DNA of 64,000 nucleotides from Rhodococcus qingshengii (GTDB lineage: Bacteria; Actinomycetota; Actinomycetes; Mycobacteriales; Mycobacteriaceae): the NCBI RefSeq assembly GCF_021025955.1, contig NZ_JAJNCL010000004.1:310001-374000 (forward strand), read 5' to 3'. Positions 47,199 through 56,510 of the stretch are shown in pieces. The position numbers were made by a program, and so were the translations under genes. The notes under the pieces were generated by a model. The model saw only the letters and a program-made list of their open reading frames with translations. It had not been told where the DNA came from and did no database searches. Positions within the stretch are counted from its first letter, which is position 1, and the number at the start of each line of letters is the position of its first letter.

Positions 47199-48437
47199 GT
47201 GAAGAAGAGAACCAGGGCTGCGGTGTACGTACTCGTCGAAGGTGCGGCAGCTGTGGTCTCCTTGTTCCTGTTGATGGTCGGTCTCATTCTTTTGTCGCTC
47301 TCGATTTTGATCGTCGGCTGGTTGCTGTTGCCGTCGTACGTGCGAGTGCTCCGGTGGTGGGCGGGCCTGGCTCGAGGGCGAACGGCTGCGTACACCGGGC
47401 GCCCTGTTCTGCAGCGATATCCGCCGATGCCGAGCAATCCGACATTCGGGGACTGGAGCAGGTTCCTCACCGATCAGTCGACGAGGCGCGACGCGGCCTG
47501 GTTGTCGATTCATGGTCTGGGTGCTTTCGTCGCGGCGATGCTGACAATTGCGCTGCCACTCGGTGCACTCAATGCGATTGCCGTCCCGCTGTACTGGCAG
47601 CAGATGCCCGCGGGCGAACCCGTCAACAATCCGTACCCCGTGACGTCGTGGTTGGGCGCGGCGGGAATGCCGTTGATCGGCATCCTGTACTTCCTGATCG
47701 CGTGGTGGTTGATCCCCGCGATGGCGAAATGGATCAGCTGGTCGACCACGACTTTGCTTGCGCCGGATACGCGTTCGGACCTCTCGAAGCGCGTCACCGC
47801 CCTGACTGCCAGCCGCGCTGCAGCGCTGGACGCGCATTCGGCCGAACTCAAGCGGATCGAGCGCGATCTGCACGACGGCGCGCAGAACCGTCTGGTCGCG
47901 GTGGTGATGATGCTGGGGATGGCCGAGCGATCGTTGCAGATCAACCCGGACCAGGCTCTGCCACAACTGCATCGGGCCCAAGGTGCGGCCACCGAGGCGT
48001 TGAGCGAACTCCGGACGTTGGTGCACGACATCTATCCGCCGATCCTCGACGAACTCGGCCTGGAGGGTGCGATCTCGGCGCTCGCAGGGCGCTCCACCGT
48101 GCCTTGTGTGCTCGAGATCGACGAGCTCCGCCGTGCCCCGGCTGCCGTTGAGGCTGCTGCGTACTTCGTCGTCGCCGAGGCTTTGACCAACGTCGCAAAG
48201 CACAGTGGAGCGAGCAGCGTCACCGTCACGGCAAGGACGGAGGCGTCTGCCGACTCGTTGGGTGAGACGATGCTCATCGACGTGATCGACGACGGTCACG
48301 GCGGCGCGAACGAACGGCCGGGCGGCGGCGTGGCGGGCATCCGGCGCCGGGTCGAGGCTTTCGAAGGAACCGCCGCACTGGAGAGCCCGGAGGGTGGACC
48401 GACAACGATGAGGGTGGAACTACCGTGCGGATTCTGA
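47199..48437 (+). CDS. Sensor histidine kinase (NarL-partner, HisKA_3 type)
   Basis: A 412-residue membrane sensor. Four hydrophobic segments lie before residue 195, including a pair enclosing about 50 extracytoplasmic or loop residues. The phosphoacceptor His is in RIERDLHDGAQNRL (about residue 225), and the HATPase part has AEALTNVAKHSGA and DDGHGGA. The start codon is uncertain (GTG 47199 or 47181; neither has a clear ribosome site). It overlaps the response regulator gene by 13 nt. Confidence 0.9.
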   Translation: MKKRTRAAVYVLVEGAAAVVSLFLLMVGLILLSLSILIVGWLLLPSYVRVLRWWAGLARGRTAAYTGRPVLQRYPPMPSNPTFGDWSRFLTDQSTRRDAAWLSIHGLGAFVAAMLTIALPLGALNAIAVPLYWQQMPAGEPVNNPYPVTSWLGAAGMPLIGILYFLIAWWLIPAMAKWISWSTTTLLAPDTRSDLSKRVTALTASRAAALDAHSAELKRIERDLHDGAQNRLVAVVMMLGMAERSLQINPDQALPQLHRAQGAATEALSELRTLVHDIYPPILDELGLEGAISALAGRSTVPCVLEIDELRRAPAAVEAAAYFVVAEALTNVAKHSGASSVTVTARTEASADSLGETMLIDVIDDGHGGANERPGGGVAGIRRRVEAFEGTAALESPEGGPTTMRVELPCGF

Positions 48438-49066
48438 TTGCCGAGGACGACGCTCTCCTGCGCGAAGGGCTTGCACTGCTGCTTCGCGGAGAGGGATTCG
48501 AGGTGTCTGCCGTCTCCGACGCTACACAGTTCCTTGCGGTGTTCGAGGAGACCGCCCCCGACGCCGCGGTGCTCGACGTCCGGATGGCTCCCACTTTCAC
48601 CAATGAGGGACTTCGAGCGGCGATCGAGGTGCGCAAGCTTCGCCCGGGCTTTCCCGTCCTGGTCCTTTCTGCGTACGTCGAGGATCGCTACGCCGGTGAA
48701 TTGTTGGCGGGCGGCGCCGGTGGCGTCGGCTACCTGCTCAAGGAACGGGTCGGCAAGGTAGCCGAGTTCGTCGACGCGTTGAACCGGGTCGTCGACGGCG
48801 GAACCGTGATGGATCCCGAGGTCGTATCCCAACTGATGAGCCGTCGACGCGCCGACGATCCGATCAGGTCACTGACCCCACGCGAGTCCGAGGTCCTCGG
48901 ACTGATGGCAGAGGGGCTGGGAAATCAGGAAATCGCCAGGAAATTGGTCGTCAGCGACACTGCTGTGAGCAAGCACATAGGAAATATCTTCGCGAAACTC
49001 GGCCTGGCGGCTTCCGAAAGCGGGCATCGTCGTGTTTTGGCAGTTCTAGCTCATTTGCGCGCCTGA
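48425..49066 (+). CDS. NarL/LuxR-type response regulator
   Basis: A 213-residue regulator. The receiver domain has the acidic pocket EDD near residue 8, phospho-acceptor Asp51 in AAVLDVRM and the switch Lys in YLLKERVG. The C-terminal GerE helix-turn-helix is LTPRESEVLGLMAEGLGNQE followed by VSDTAVSKHIGNIF. The GTG start lies inside the kinase gene. The likely target is the divergent ABC exporter operon. Confidence 0.93.
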   Translation: MRILIAEDDALLREGLALLLRGEGFEVSAVSDATQFLAVFEETAPDAAVLDVRMAPTFTNEGLRAAIEVRKLRPGFPVLVLSAYVEDRYAGELLAGGAGGVGYLLKERVGKVAEFVDALNRVVDGGTVMDPEVVSQLMSRRRADDPIRSLTPRESEVLGLMAEGLGNQEIARKLVVSDTAVSKHIGNIFAKLGLAASESGHRRVLAVLAHLRA

Positions 49067-49227
49067 TCGAGGATCTGGACTACATACCTGACCGAAGCGT
49101 AATGTGAGCCAGCCTCATGTTGTCGCCGTGACCGAACGGTGACCTGAGAGGCAGTGGCTTATGTCCACTACGTAACGTGTGATGTCGAATGCCTGTCATC
49201 ACCAGAAACCAACGAGGAGATCGATCA

Positions 49228-50256
49228 ATGGGTAAGCCGATTGCCAGTGTGGCCGGAGGTCGGCAGTCCGTCCTTCTCGGGCTCGGCGTTCACCGCCCGG
49301 AGCGAGTCGTGACCAACGACGAGATCTGCGAGCTGATCGATTCCACCGACGAGTGGATCCAGACGCGATCGGGTATCAAGTCGCGCCGCTTCTCCGGCGA
49401 AGGCGAAGGCATCCTCGCCATGTCGATCAGCGCTGCCCGTAAAGCACTGGACGTCAGCGGCATTGCGCCCGAGCAGATCGGCGCCGTGATCATCGCGACG
49501 TCGACGTGGGACTTGCAGACCCCTCAGGCCGCATCCATCGTTGCGCATGAGCTCGGTATCAAGGGTCCGGCTGCATTCGACGTCGCAGCAGGTTGCGCCG
49601 GTTTCTGCACCGCCCTGGCCGTGGCCAGCGACCTCGTTCGCGGTGGCACCGTAGATCACGTTCTCGTCGTCGGCGTCGAGTTGATGAGCGAGGCCACCGA
49701 GCCCACCGATCGCAGCGTTCGCTTCATCTTCGGTGACGGCGCCGGCGCAGTTGTCGTCGGCCCGAGCGATACCGTCGGCATCGGCCCGGTCGAGTGGGGT
49801 TCTGATGGCAGCCAATCCGACGCCATCGTTCAGGAGCCGAGCTGGCTCGACTACACCAAGGACCCGACCGGCCCTCGTCCGTGGATCAAGATGGCCGGTA
49901 CCGCGGTGTTCCGCTGGGCCGCCTTCGAGATGGGCAAGGTCGCCACCCGCACGCTCGAGAAGTCGGGACTGGGTATCGAGGACATCGACGCTTTTGTACC
50001 GCACCAGGCAAACCAGCGCATCAACGAGGTCATCGCTCGCAGCATGAAGCTGCCTGAGGGCTTCCCGGTCTCCAACGACATCGCCGAGACAGGCAACACG
50101 TCCGCGGCGTCGATCCCGCTCGCCATGGAGCAGATGCTGCGCGACGGCCAGTGCAAGGCCGGCGACAAGGCCCTGCTTCTCGCCTTCGGTGCCGGTCTGT
50201 CCTTCGCCGGTCAGGTTGTCGTCATGCCGCCGTTGGCTGGGGCAGAATCAGCCTGA
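49228..50256 (+). CDS. fabH: 3-oxoacyl-ACP synthase III (FabH-like)
   Basis: KASIII-type condensing enzyme that starts acyl chains from an acyl-CoA and malonyl-ACP. The 342-residue product has the Cys-His-Asn triad: VAAGCAGF (Cys123), FVPHQANQR and AETGNTSAAS. Also present are GIKSRRF and the GDGAGAVVVG segment. GAGGAG is upstream of the ATG at 49228. It is a single-gene unit closed by a UUCG-loop hairpin. Fab, pks or mycolic genes are not adjacent, so a primary or a specialised role cannot be separated by context. Confidence 0.92.
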   Translation: MGKPIASVAGGRQSVLLGLGVHRPERVVTNDEICELIDSTDEWIQTRSGIKSRRFSGEGEGILAMSISAARKALDVSGIAPEQIGAVIIATSTWDLQTPQAASIVAHELGIKGPAAFDVAAGCAGFCTALAVASDLVRGGTVDHVLVVGVELMSEATEPTDRSVRFIFGDGAGAVVVGPSDTVGIGPVEWGSDGSQSDAIVQEPSWLDYTKDPTGPRPWIKMAGTAVFRWAAFEMGKVATRTLEKSGLGIEDIDAFVPHQANQRINEVIARSMKLPEGFPVSNDIAETGNTSAASIPLAMEQMLRDGQCKAGDKALLLAFGAGLSFAGQVVVMPPLAGAESA

Positions 50257-50272
50257 TCTTCACTCGTACGTA

Positions 50273-50306
50273 CTGAGCGCCTCGAACTTCGGTTCGGGGC
50301 GCTCAG
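50273..50306 (+). terminator. Terminator with UUCG tetraloop after fabH
   Basis: A 15-bp stem (CTGAGCGCCTCGAAC with GTTCGGGGCGCTCAG, one T-G pair) is capped by TTCG closed by C-G, the very stable C(UUCG)G tetraloop. Confidence 0.85.
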
Positions 50307-50350
50307 TCGTTTCCAGGAGGGCGGTCGTTTCCAGGAGGGCGGTCGTTTCC
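50306..50350. repeat. Tandem 18-bp repeat, 2.5 copies
   Basis: GTCGTTTCCAGGAGGGCG occurs twice in a row and a third time as its first 9 bases. It abuts the terminator and lies just before the MurJ-like gene; each unit contains AGGAGG. Confidence 0.85.
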
Positions 50351-50373
50351 GGTCCGGCGCGTTGAGCACTGCG

Positions 50374-52008
50374 ATGTGGCACCCTGGCGAGATGGTCGAG
50401 AGCGTGGGGGAGTCCGAACGTACGGGTGAGACGGGCGGCAGCTTGGCAAAGATGGGCGGGCAAGTGGCGCTCGCCAGCACGGTCAGCCGGATCACCGGTT
50501 TCGTCCGCACCCTTGCCCTTGCCGCTGTCCTGGGCATTGCCCTGGTCAGCGATGCGTACAACGCGGCCAACAGCTTCCCCAACATGGTCTATCAGCTCCT
50601 CCTCGGCGGGATTCTCGCCAGTGTCCTGCTTCCGTATCTGACGCGGCAACGACGCCGTGGGCGGACGCTCGAACGTGAGCAGACGCAGCGCGTCCTGACT
50701 GTGGGAGCGCTTGCTCTTGCTCTCGTGACGGCAGTGGCCGTGGTGTGCGCGCCGCCGCTGGTCTCGGCCGTGATCGATGATCCGGCTCAACGCGAGCTCA
50801 CGACGCTCTTCGCGTATTTGCTTCTGCCGGAGATCTTCTTCTACGGCATCACGGCGATGATGACGGCTGTGCTCAGTGTTCGATCGGTGTTCGGTGCGCC
50901 GGCCTGGGCGCCGGTGATCAACAACGTCGTCCTTCTGGTGACGGTCGCAGTCTTCCTGTGCATCCCGGGGCCGGTGGCTCTGACTCCCGAGTCGATGACA
51001 ATGGCGCAGGTTCTGGTGATCGGTATCGGTACTCTGCTCGGGATCGTGGCGCAAACCGCCGTCGTTGCTCGAGCGCTGCACCGCAACGGGTTTCGGTGGC
51101 GCCTTCGCGTGCGGGTCGTCCCGCACACCTGGCGCCCGGTGCGCGTCGGGGCGCCGTTGCTCGGGTGGGTTCTGGTGTACGTCGTTGCCGGTCAGGTTGG
51201 GGTGTGGGTGACGATGAAGGTGACGCTCTCACGTCACGTCTACTCGATGTACACGCACGCGGATCTGCTGTTTCAAGTGGCGTACGGCATTCTCGGTGTG
51301 TCGTTGTTGACGGTGCTGATGCCGCGGATCGCCAGGTCGGTTGCTGCGGGTGACGACGTCGGCGTCGTATCCGATCTCGGCCGGGGAGCCCGGTATTCGG
51401 TGGTGGCGCTGATTCCGGTTACCGTGGCGCTCATGGTCTTCGGCCCTTCGTTGACCACCCTGATCTTCTTCGGCCGAGTAGACGGCAGCAGCGCCCGGTT
51501 GATCGGAACTGCCGTGGCAGTCAGCGCATTCGGGCTGGTGCCGTTTGCGATGGTCATGCTTCAGCTTCGAGTGTTTTACGCCGACAACAACACCCGAACT
51601 CCCGCGGCGATAGCCGTGGTGATGGTAGTTGCCAAGACGGCGCTTGTTCTTCTTGCGTCACTGTCGGCGAGTGACGAAACGCTGGTCCTGGCCGTCTGTG
51701 CAGCCAGCTCGTTCTCCTACGTGTGCGGAGCGGTGCTGGGCCACGTCCTGCTTCGAAAGCGATATGGACTGTTGGGATTCCGCCACGTGCGGGCCACCGT
51801 CGGAAGGATTTCGACGGCGGCAGTTCTGGCAGGCGGTTGTGCGCTGGCTTTGGTGGTGGCGGTTCAGAATCGAGTCCCCGAGCCCAGACTTGCTGCTGCT
51901 GTTTCCTTGTCGGCGGGTGCAGCCGTTGGTGTCATTGTCCTGTTGGGCGCGTGCAAGGTGGTCGGTGTTCCCGAGATTCGTCGGGCCCGAGCCCTACTGT
52001 TGTCCTGA
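50374..52008 (+). CDS. MurJ/MviN-like lipid flippase
   Basis: A 544-residue MOP-superfamily membrane protein with about 14 helices. The MviN signature region is GFVRTLALAAVLGIALVSD near residue 45, followed by NSFPNMVYQLLLGGILASV. It is much shorter than M. tuberculosis MurJ (Rv3910), which carries pseudokinase and sugar-binding domains, so it is either a paralogue or a lipid II flippase without the regulatory part. Start is uncertain: ATG 50374 or 50392. Its end overlaps the phosphodiesterase gene by 15 nt. Confidence 0.85.
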   Translation: MWHPGEMVESVGESERTGETGGSLAKMGGQVALASTVSRITGFVRTLALAAVLGIALVSDAYNAANSFPNMVYQLLLGGILASVLLPYLTRQRRRGRTLEREQTQRVLTVGALALALVTAVAVVCAPPLVSAVIDDPAQRELTTLFAYLLLPEIFFYGITAMMTAVLSVRSVFGAPAWAPVINNVVLLVTVAVFLCIPGPVALTPESMTMAQVLVIGIGTLLGIVAQTAVVARALHRNGFRWRLRVRVVPHTWRPVRVGAPLLGWVLVYVVAGQVGVWVTMKVTLSRHVYSMYTHADLLFQVAYGILGVSLLTVLMPRIARSVAAGDDVGVVSDLGRGARYSVVALIPVTVALMVFGPSLTTLIFFGRVDGSSARLIGTAVAVSAFGLVPFAMVMLQLRVFYADNNTRTPAAIAVVMVVAKTALVLLASLSASDETLVLAVCAASSFSYVCGAVLGHVLLRKRYGLLGFRHVRATVGRISTAAVLAGGCALALVVAVQNRVPEPRLAAAVSLSAGAAVGVIVLLGACKVVGVPEIRRARALLLS

Positions 52009-53151
52009 GGACAGGAGCGGTACCAGCAGTTCGTCCGGAGTGAGGGCACCGTGCTGTCCACGAAGGCCGGACAGTCCCGATTCGACAGATCGACGTACGA
52101 CCGCCACGTCCCCGGAAGCAATGGCGATGACATCGCCGATCCGGCCGTGATACTCGGAATGCACTGCGGGCCCGAACAACCCCGCGACAATGCCCTCCGA
52201 TCTCGTCCCGATCCACATGCGGTCACCCAGTTCGGCGCGCCAGCGGTCCGCAACATCTTGTGCGGCGCCTTCTCTGGTGTGGATGTGACGACAACGTGGT
52301 TCACCGGCAAGAGCGAGTACGTCCTTGGACAGCATCGGAGTGTTGTCGAAGTCGATCTTGTTCTCGTCCAACACGTCGACCATTCCGTGGTCTGCTGTCA
52401 CCAGCAATCTCACGTCCGGACCGAGAGCGGCAGCAAGTTGTTCGACCAGTCGATCGACAAGCATCAGTTGGAATGTCCACGGTTCGGACTCGGGCCCGTA
52501 GACGTGGCCCAGCGCGTCGATCTCACTGATGTAGCAGTACGTGAATGTCCGGTCCGCGGATTTCGACGCGGCCACCGTGCGAGCGAGGAGGTCTCCGTAC
52601 GCCTGGATCCCGGCGAACTGGGCACCGCGCATTCCCGCCCGGGTGAGGCCGCTGCCGTCGAATTTGGACGGAACGACGGTAGTGACGGTGATGCCGGCGG
52701 CCGCTGCGCGATCGAAGGTCGTGGCCTGCGGCTGCAGGGTCTCCGGGACGATGGAGTCGGTCTGAGAATCCTTCTTGCCTGCGCTGTGCCAGCCCAGCCA
52801 GTTGAACACCGAATCGGCTTCTTCGACGTAGGACTGGTAGCCGGTGATGCCGTGCGCTCCCGACGGCAGACCGGTCCCCAGCGAGACGATGCTGGTGGCC
52901 GTCGTCGTGGGGAATCCTGCCCGTATGGGCGTTCCGGCGAGCGAATTCAGGAATGGTGCATGTTCGGCGTTGCGGGCGAGCAAATTCGCGCCCATCCCGT
53001 CTACCAGCAGAATGACGGTCTTTTTGCTGGGCTGCAGATCGAGACGGTTCGCTTCGCCGCTCACGCCGAGGGAAGCGAGTACCGACGGCGCAAGCGTCGA
53101 CAGAGTCGGCTGCGAGTACACATCGAGGAGAAGAGGGGCGGGGGCGGGCAT
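51994..53151 (-). CDS. Type I phosphodiesterase/nucleotide pyrophosphatase family protein
   Basis: A 385-residue alkaline-phosphatase-fold hydrolase. Metal and nucleophile motifs are VILLVDGMGANLL near residue 48, GFPTTTATSIVSL near residue 80 (Thr nucleophile), CYISEIDALGHVYG near residue 210 and VTADHGMVDV near residue 250. There is no signal peptide, so it should act in the cytosol. Substrate unknown (nucleotide, phospholipid or phosphonate-type diester). Confidence 0.88.
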   Translation of the reverse strand: MPAPAPLLLDVYSQPTLSTLAPSVLASLGVSGEANRLDLQPSKKTVILLVDGMGANLLARNAEHAPFLNSLAGTPIRAGFPTTTATSIVSLGTGLPSGAHGITGYQSYVEEADSVFNWLGWHSAGKKDSQTDSIVPETLQPQATTFDRAAAAGITVTTVVPSKFDGSGLTRAGMRGAQFAGIQAYGDLLARTVAASKSADRTFTYCYISEIDALGHVYGPESEPWTFQLMLVDRLVEQLAAALGPDVRLLVTADHGMVDVLDENKIDFDNTPMLSKDVLALAGEPRCRHIHTREGAAQDVADRWRAELGDRMWIGTRSEGIVAGLFGPAVHSEYHGRIGDVIAIASGDVAVVRRSVESGLSGLRGQHGALTPDELLVPLLSSGQQ

Positions 53152-53224
53152 CCCATGAGATTAGGCGTTGGACGCAGAAAACTGCATACCTTCTGGGCGA
53201 GTGTTCAAATCTGCGCGCGGAAGT

Positions 53225-53998
53225 TCACCCCATGATCGTCGAGATCTGGAACTTGGCACCGAGAGGATCGGCCACCGATGCGAGACGGCCGAAGGGCGTG
53301 TCCTCGGGATCCCGCAAAACGCTGCCGCCGAATTCGACGACCTTGGCGACTGCAGCATCCGTGTCGTCCGCCCCGAAGTACACCTGCCAGAACGACGGCA
53401 CCTCCGCCGGGAGGAACGAGCTGGCATCCATCAAACCGGCGACGACGGTGTCGCCCTGCTTGGCCTGTGAGTACCGGAACTCGTCGCTGTCGCCGATGGA
53501 CTCGTAGGTCCAGCCGAACACGTCGGTGTAGAACGGCAGAACTGCGGCGTAGTTCTTGGACAATGTCTCGTGCCACACCGGTGTGCTCGCCTCGCCCACC
53601 AGCCCGAAGCCATTGTGCTGATCTGCCTGCCAGATACCGACGACGGCACCGGCCGGATCGCCCACGATCGCCATGCTGCCCTGGGGACCGACCTGCATCG
53701 ACGGCATCATGATCATGCCGCCTGCGGCTTCGGCCTTGGACGCCGACGCTGCCGCATCAGCAGAGGAGATGTAGGTGGTCCAGACGTCGCCGTACGGGTT
53801 TCCCTCCTGCTGGGGGCCTAGCCCGGCGATGGGCTGACCGTCTTTGCTGAAGATCGCGTAGCCGCCGTACTGCGGGTCGTCGTTTGCGTCAGCCTGCCAA
53901 CCGAACACGTTGGTGTAGAAGGATTTGGCAACCGCGGTGTCTGAGCTGGTGAGGTCGATCCAACAGGGCGTTCCGTCGAGCGCTGTACGTGCGGGCAT
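53225..53998 (-). CDS. VOC (glyoxalase/bleomycin-resistance fold) protein, two domains
   Basis: A 257-residue protein with two beta-alpha-beta-beta-beta halves of about 120 residues each. The first begins GTPCWIDLTSSDTAVAKSFY and ends PAGAVVGIWQA; the second begins PVWHETLSKNYAAVLPFYTD and ends PLGAKFQIST. AGGAGAG precedes the ATG. Members act as metal-dependent dioxygenases, isomerases or binding proteins; the function is not readable here. The 260 bp upstream of it to the next gene hold no gene I can support. Confidence 0.85.
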   Translation of the reverse strand: MPARTALDGTPCWIDLTSSDTAVAKSFYTNVFGWQADANDDPQYGGYAIFSKDGQPIAGLGPQQEGNPYGDVWTTYISSADAAASASKAEAAGGMIMMPSMQVGPQGSMAIVGDPAGAVVGIWQADQHNGFGLVGEASTPVWHETLSKNYAAVLPFYTDVFGWTYESIGDSDEFRYSQAKQGDTVVAGLMDASSFLPAEVPSFWQVYFGADDTDAAVAKVVEFGGSVLRDPEDTPFGRLASVADPLGAKFQISTIMG

Positions 53999-54258
53999 AT
54001 GAAAACTCTCCTTTACCGAAACGGATACACAAGCAAGGGCGCAGAGCGGGCTGGCCAACGAAGGCGCGAATCTCACGCTACGCGCGTACCCCGACACATT
54101 CCCAGGGCTCGAGAGCATTGGAGTATCTGACCGTTGGCGCTTGCCTGTGGGCCGGACCTTCCGACGTCATCTTCGCCGGACCGTCCTCGAGACGCCGAAG
54201 TTGATGGGGCACTTGCTCGATCGGCAAGGACATTCCACCGGTGTGGTGCCGGTAAGGG

Positions 54259-55203
54259 TCAGCTCCTGATCAACCCCGTGCGATCGAGCCACGCGAGCGT
54301 ATGACGTGAGAACTCGTCCGGAATCTCCAACTGAGGGGTGTGGCCGGTGTCGCCGAGAATGATGGTGGTCCAGTGTGGATGAGCGGCAGCCGCTGCCCGT
54401 GCGGCCTCGACCGGGACCAGTCGATCGCGGTCGCCGTGCATCAGGAGCGTCGGAGTCATGATCTCTCGCAGGGTCTTTCGATACGAGGCCGGGCGGGCGA
54501 GGGTCCTCAGCAGTGACCGTGCTGCCTGGAGGAACTCGGCATCCTGAGCGGGTTCGTTGCGGCGAATCGCCGTCAGGGCGGCGCCCGCTTCGAGAACCGC
54601 GGGGTCTGCTCGCGTCGGATCGGCGAAACACAATCTGGTCATCTGTGCGGCCAATTGGTGGTCTGACATCTTCCGACGTCCGAAGCCGAGAACCTGCTCA
54701 CCGACGTACGGCATCGAGTAGAGCGCGAATTGTGCGGCGACGGTCAGGTCGGGAAGTTGGACGGGCAGGGGGAGTGCCGGATCCACCAGGACCAGGCCGG
54801 CCACTGATTCGGGACTGGCGTGGGTCGCCATCGCGGAGACCATTCCGCCCATGGAATTGCCGAACAGGACGGCGGGTTCACCGACCACTGTGTCGAGAAA
54901 GCGATTCAGGAGTGCTGCGTTGGCATCGACGCCGGTGTGTCGCCCACGGGCAGAGGTGAGTCCGAATCCCGCGAGGTCCAGTGCGTACACACGCGTGTGC
55001 GCCGCCAGTGCTGGTGCCACCCGTACCCAGTTGAGGTGTGAGCCGCCCAGTCCGTGAACGAGCACGATGGGCGGCGCTCCGCTGGGACCGCCGAAGTCGA
55101 TCCAGTGAACATCACCACCAAGATCGGTGATGTTGCTTGTCCCGCCCCACGGGTGCGTAAGGGTGCTTCCGTCGGCGACTTGGGCCGAAACAGCGGATTC
55201 CAT
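54259..55203 (-). CDS. Alpha/beta hydrolase
   Basis: A 314-residue hydrolase. It shows the oxyanion loop LVHGLGGSHLNW near residue 47, the nucleophile FGNSMGGM near residue 115, the acid in LMHGDRDRLVP and the His in GDTGHTPQLE. ATG at 55203 avoids a short extension with no ribosome site. Substrate unknown. It is divergent from a 48-codon gene at 55416. Confidence 0.88.
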   Translation of the reverse strand: MESAVSAQVADGSTLTHPWGGTSNITDLGGDVHWIDFGGPSGAPPIVLVHGLGGSHLNWVRVAPALAAHTRVYALDLAGFGLTSARGRHTGVDANAALLNRFLDTVVGEPAVLFGNSMGGMVSAMATHASPESVAGLVLVDPALPLPVQLPDLTVAAQFALYSMPYVGEQVLGFGRRKMSDHQLAAQMTRLCFADPTRADPAVLEAGAALTAIRRNEPAQDAEFLQAARSLLRTLARPASYRKTLREIMTPTLLMHGDRDRLVPVEAARAAAAAHPHWTTIILGDTGHTPQLEIPDEFSRHTLAWLDRTGLIRS

Positions 55204-55415
55204 ACCTGACAGGATGCACCGAGGTGCGGTGGTAGTCACGCGCTCGTCCCAGTTCGAGATCCGAAATTGTGCGCTCGATCACGGGTTTTCGAGAAGCTCA
55301 CGAAACGGTCAAAACGGAATTTGACTGGTACCAAGCATTTTTCGCGCTCGGTTCACGAAGTTCGAAGGCGCCCGGCGCGCGTCTCGACGATGTGGGTTCG
55401 GGCATACTGAAAACC

Positions 55416-55562
55416 ATGTGGTGGATGGTCGGGCTCATAGTGCTGGCCGCGTTGGTTTTGGCATCCGTTGTGGTCGGTTTCGTTTTCCGCCGCCCGATCG
55501 CCGAAGACAAGTCGGCGGTGCTTGCCTTCGACGACGCCACCTCTCAGCCCCAGCGCGACTGA
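55416..55562 (+). CDS. 48-residue single-pass membrane protein
   Basis: Begins MWWMVGLIVLAALVLASVVV, which forms one membrane helix (residues 2-24), followed by FRRP and an acidic C-terminal tail of about 20 residues. CATACT ends 7 nt before the ATG, so it may be leaderless. Its end overlaps the convergent SDR gene by 19 nt. No family recognised. Confidence 0.5.
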   Translation: MWWMVGLIVLAALVLASVVVGFVFRRPIAEDKSAVLAFDDATSQPQRD

Positions 55563-56305
55563 CCACCGTCGAGCGGAATTGTTGCTCCGGTCAGATAAGC
55601 GGCGTCCGGGCCGACCAGGAAAGCCACCGCAGTGCCGATGTCCGTTTCGCAGTCTCCGATCCTCCGCAGCGGAATCCCGGCAACAAAGGCGGCAGCCTCT
55701 TCCGGGCGCGCATCTGCCCAACGCTGTAACCCGGGTGACGACGCGTGTGGCGCCACCGCGTTGACACGGATCCCGTCGACGCCCCATTCGCACGCTGCTG
55801 CGCGGCTGAGGGCTCGGACGGATTCCTTCACGGCCGCGTATCCGCCGTAGCCGGCAGCGTCCCAGCGGACGGCCACGGAACTGACCATGTTGATGATCGC
55901 CCCGCCTCCGCGCTCCTTCATGAACGGATAGCACGCTTGCATGGTTCGCAGCGTCGCGACGGGACCGGATGTCAGTCCGTCGGCAAGGCGCTCCGGAGTG
56001 AGGTCGAGGACGTTGCCGAGCGGGTTGAGGCTGGCGTTGTTGATCAGAATGTCGACGCCGCCGAACAGTTCCACTGTTCGCGACACGGCGGCGGTGATGG
56101 AATCCGCGTCGGCGATGTCCACGAGTACCGGTTCGGCACGGCCGCCGCGTTCGGTGATTTCGTTACATGTGACGACGAGTTTCGACTCGGTCCGGCCCGC
56201 CACGGCGACGGAAGCACCTTCCTTGGCGAGTGCCAACGCAACTCCCTGGCCGACGCCTTGCCCTGCACCAGTGATCAGGGCCACTTTTCCATCCAACTTG
56301 CCCAC
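55544..56305 (-). CDS. Short-chain dehydrogenase/reductase
   Basis: A 253-residue classical SDR. The cofactor motif TGAGQGVGQG is near residue 13, NNAS near residue 85, the catalytic Ser is in MVSSVAV and the Tyr/Lys pair in YAAVK. VAGRTESKL after strand 2 suggests NADP preference (Arg). AGGAGA stands 7 nt before the GTG at 56305, which decides against the ATG at 56326. Substrate unknown; a hydrolase and a P450 lie nearby. Confidence 0.9.
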   Translation of the reverse strand: MGKLDGKVALITGAGQGVGQGVALALAKEGASVAVAGRTESKLVVTCNEITERGGRAEPVLVDIADADSITAAVSRTVELFGGVDILINNASLNPLGNVLDLTPERLADGLTSGPVATLRTMQACYPFMKERGGGAIINMVSSVAVRWDAAGYGGYAAVKESVRALSRAAACEWGVDGIRVNAVAPHASSPGLQRWADARPEEAAAFVAGIPLRRIGDCETDIGTAVAFLVGPDAAYLTGATIPLDGGQSRWG

Positions 56306-56420
56306 TGCTGTTCTCCTGCTCGTCATTCAACGGTTCCCGAAGCGTTGTCCTAATCGCGCATTGTTACTCGTGGGTTCCCGCTGGATGAGATGTGAGTTAC
56401 GTCCCACTTGGTGGCACCAC

Positions 56421-56448
56421 TTTAAAACTCGGCTGTCTTACGTATATT
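56421..56448 (+). promoter_or_regulatory. Probable promoter of the 42-residue peptide gene
   Basis: TTTAAA and TATATT are separated by 16 bp, about 63 nt before the ATG at 56511. Confidence 0.4.
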
Positions 56449-56510
56449 GTGAGCGCCGTTACATACCGGGCGCGCGGACCGCGTACACATTCCATGATGA
56501 GGAGATAGAC

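Noticed and set aside
53999..54258. Short plus-strand frames in the gap before the hydrolase
   Set aside because: Arg-rich, no ribosome site, and not distinguishable from chance.
56362..56376. Possible fourth copy of the TTACY-N4-RGTAA operator (GTTACTCGTGGGTTCC)
   Set aside because: Only the left half-site matches; the right half reads GGTTC and breaks the dyad.
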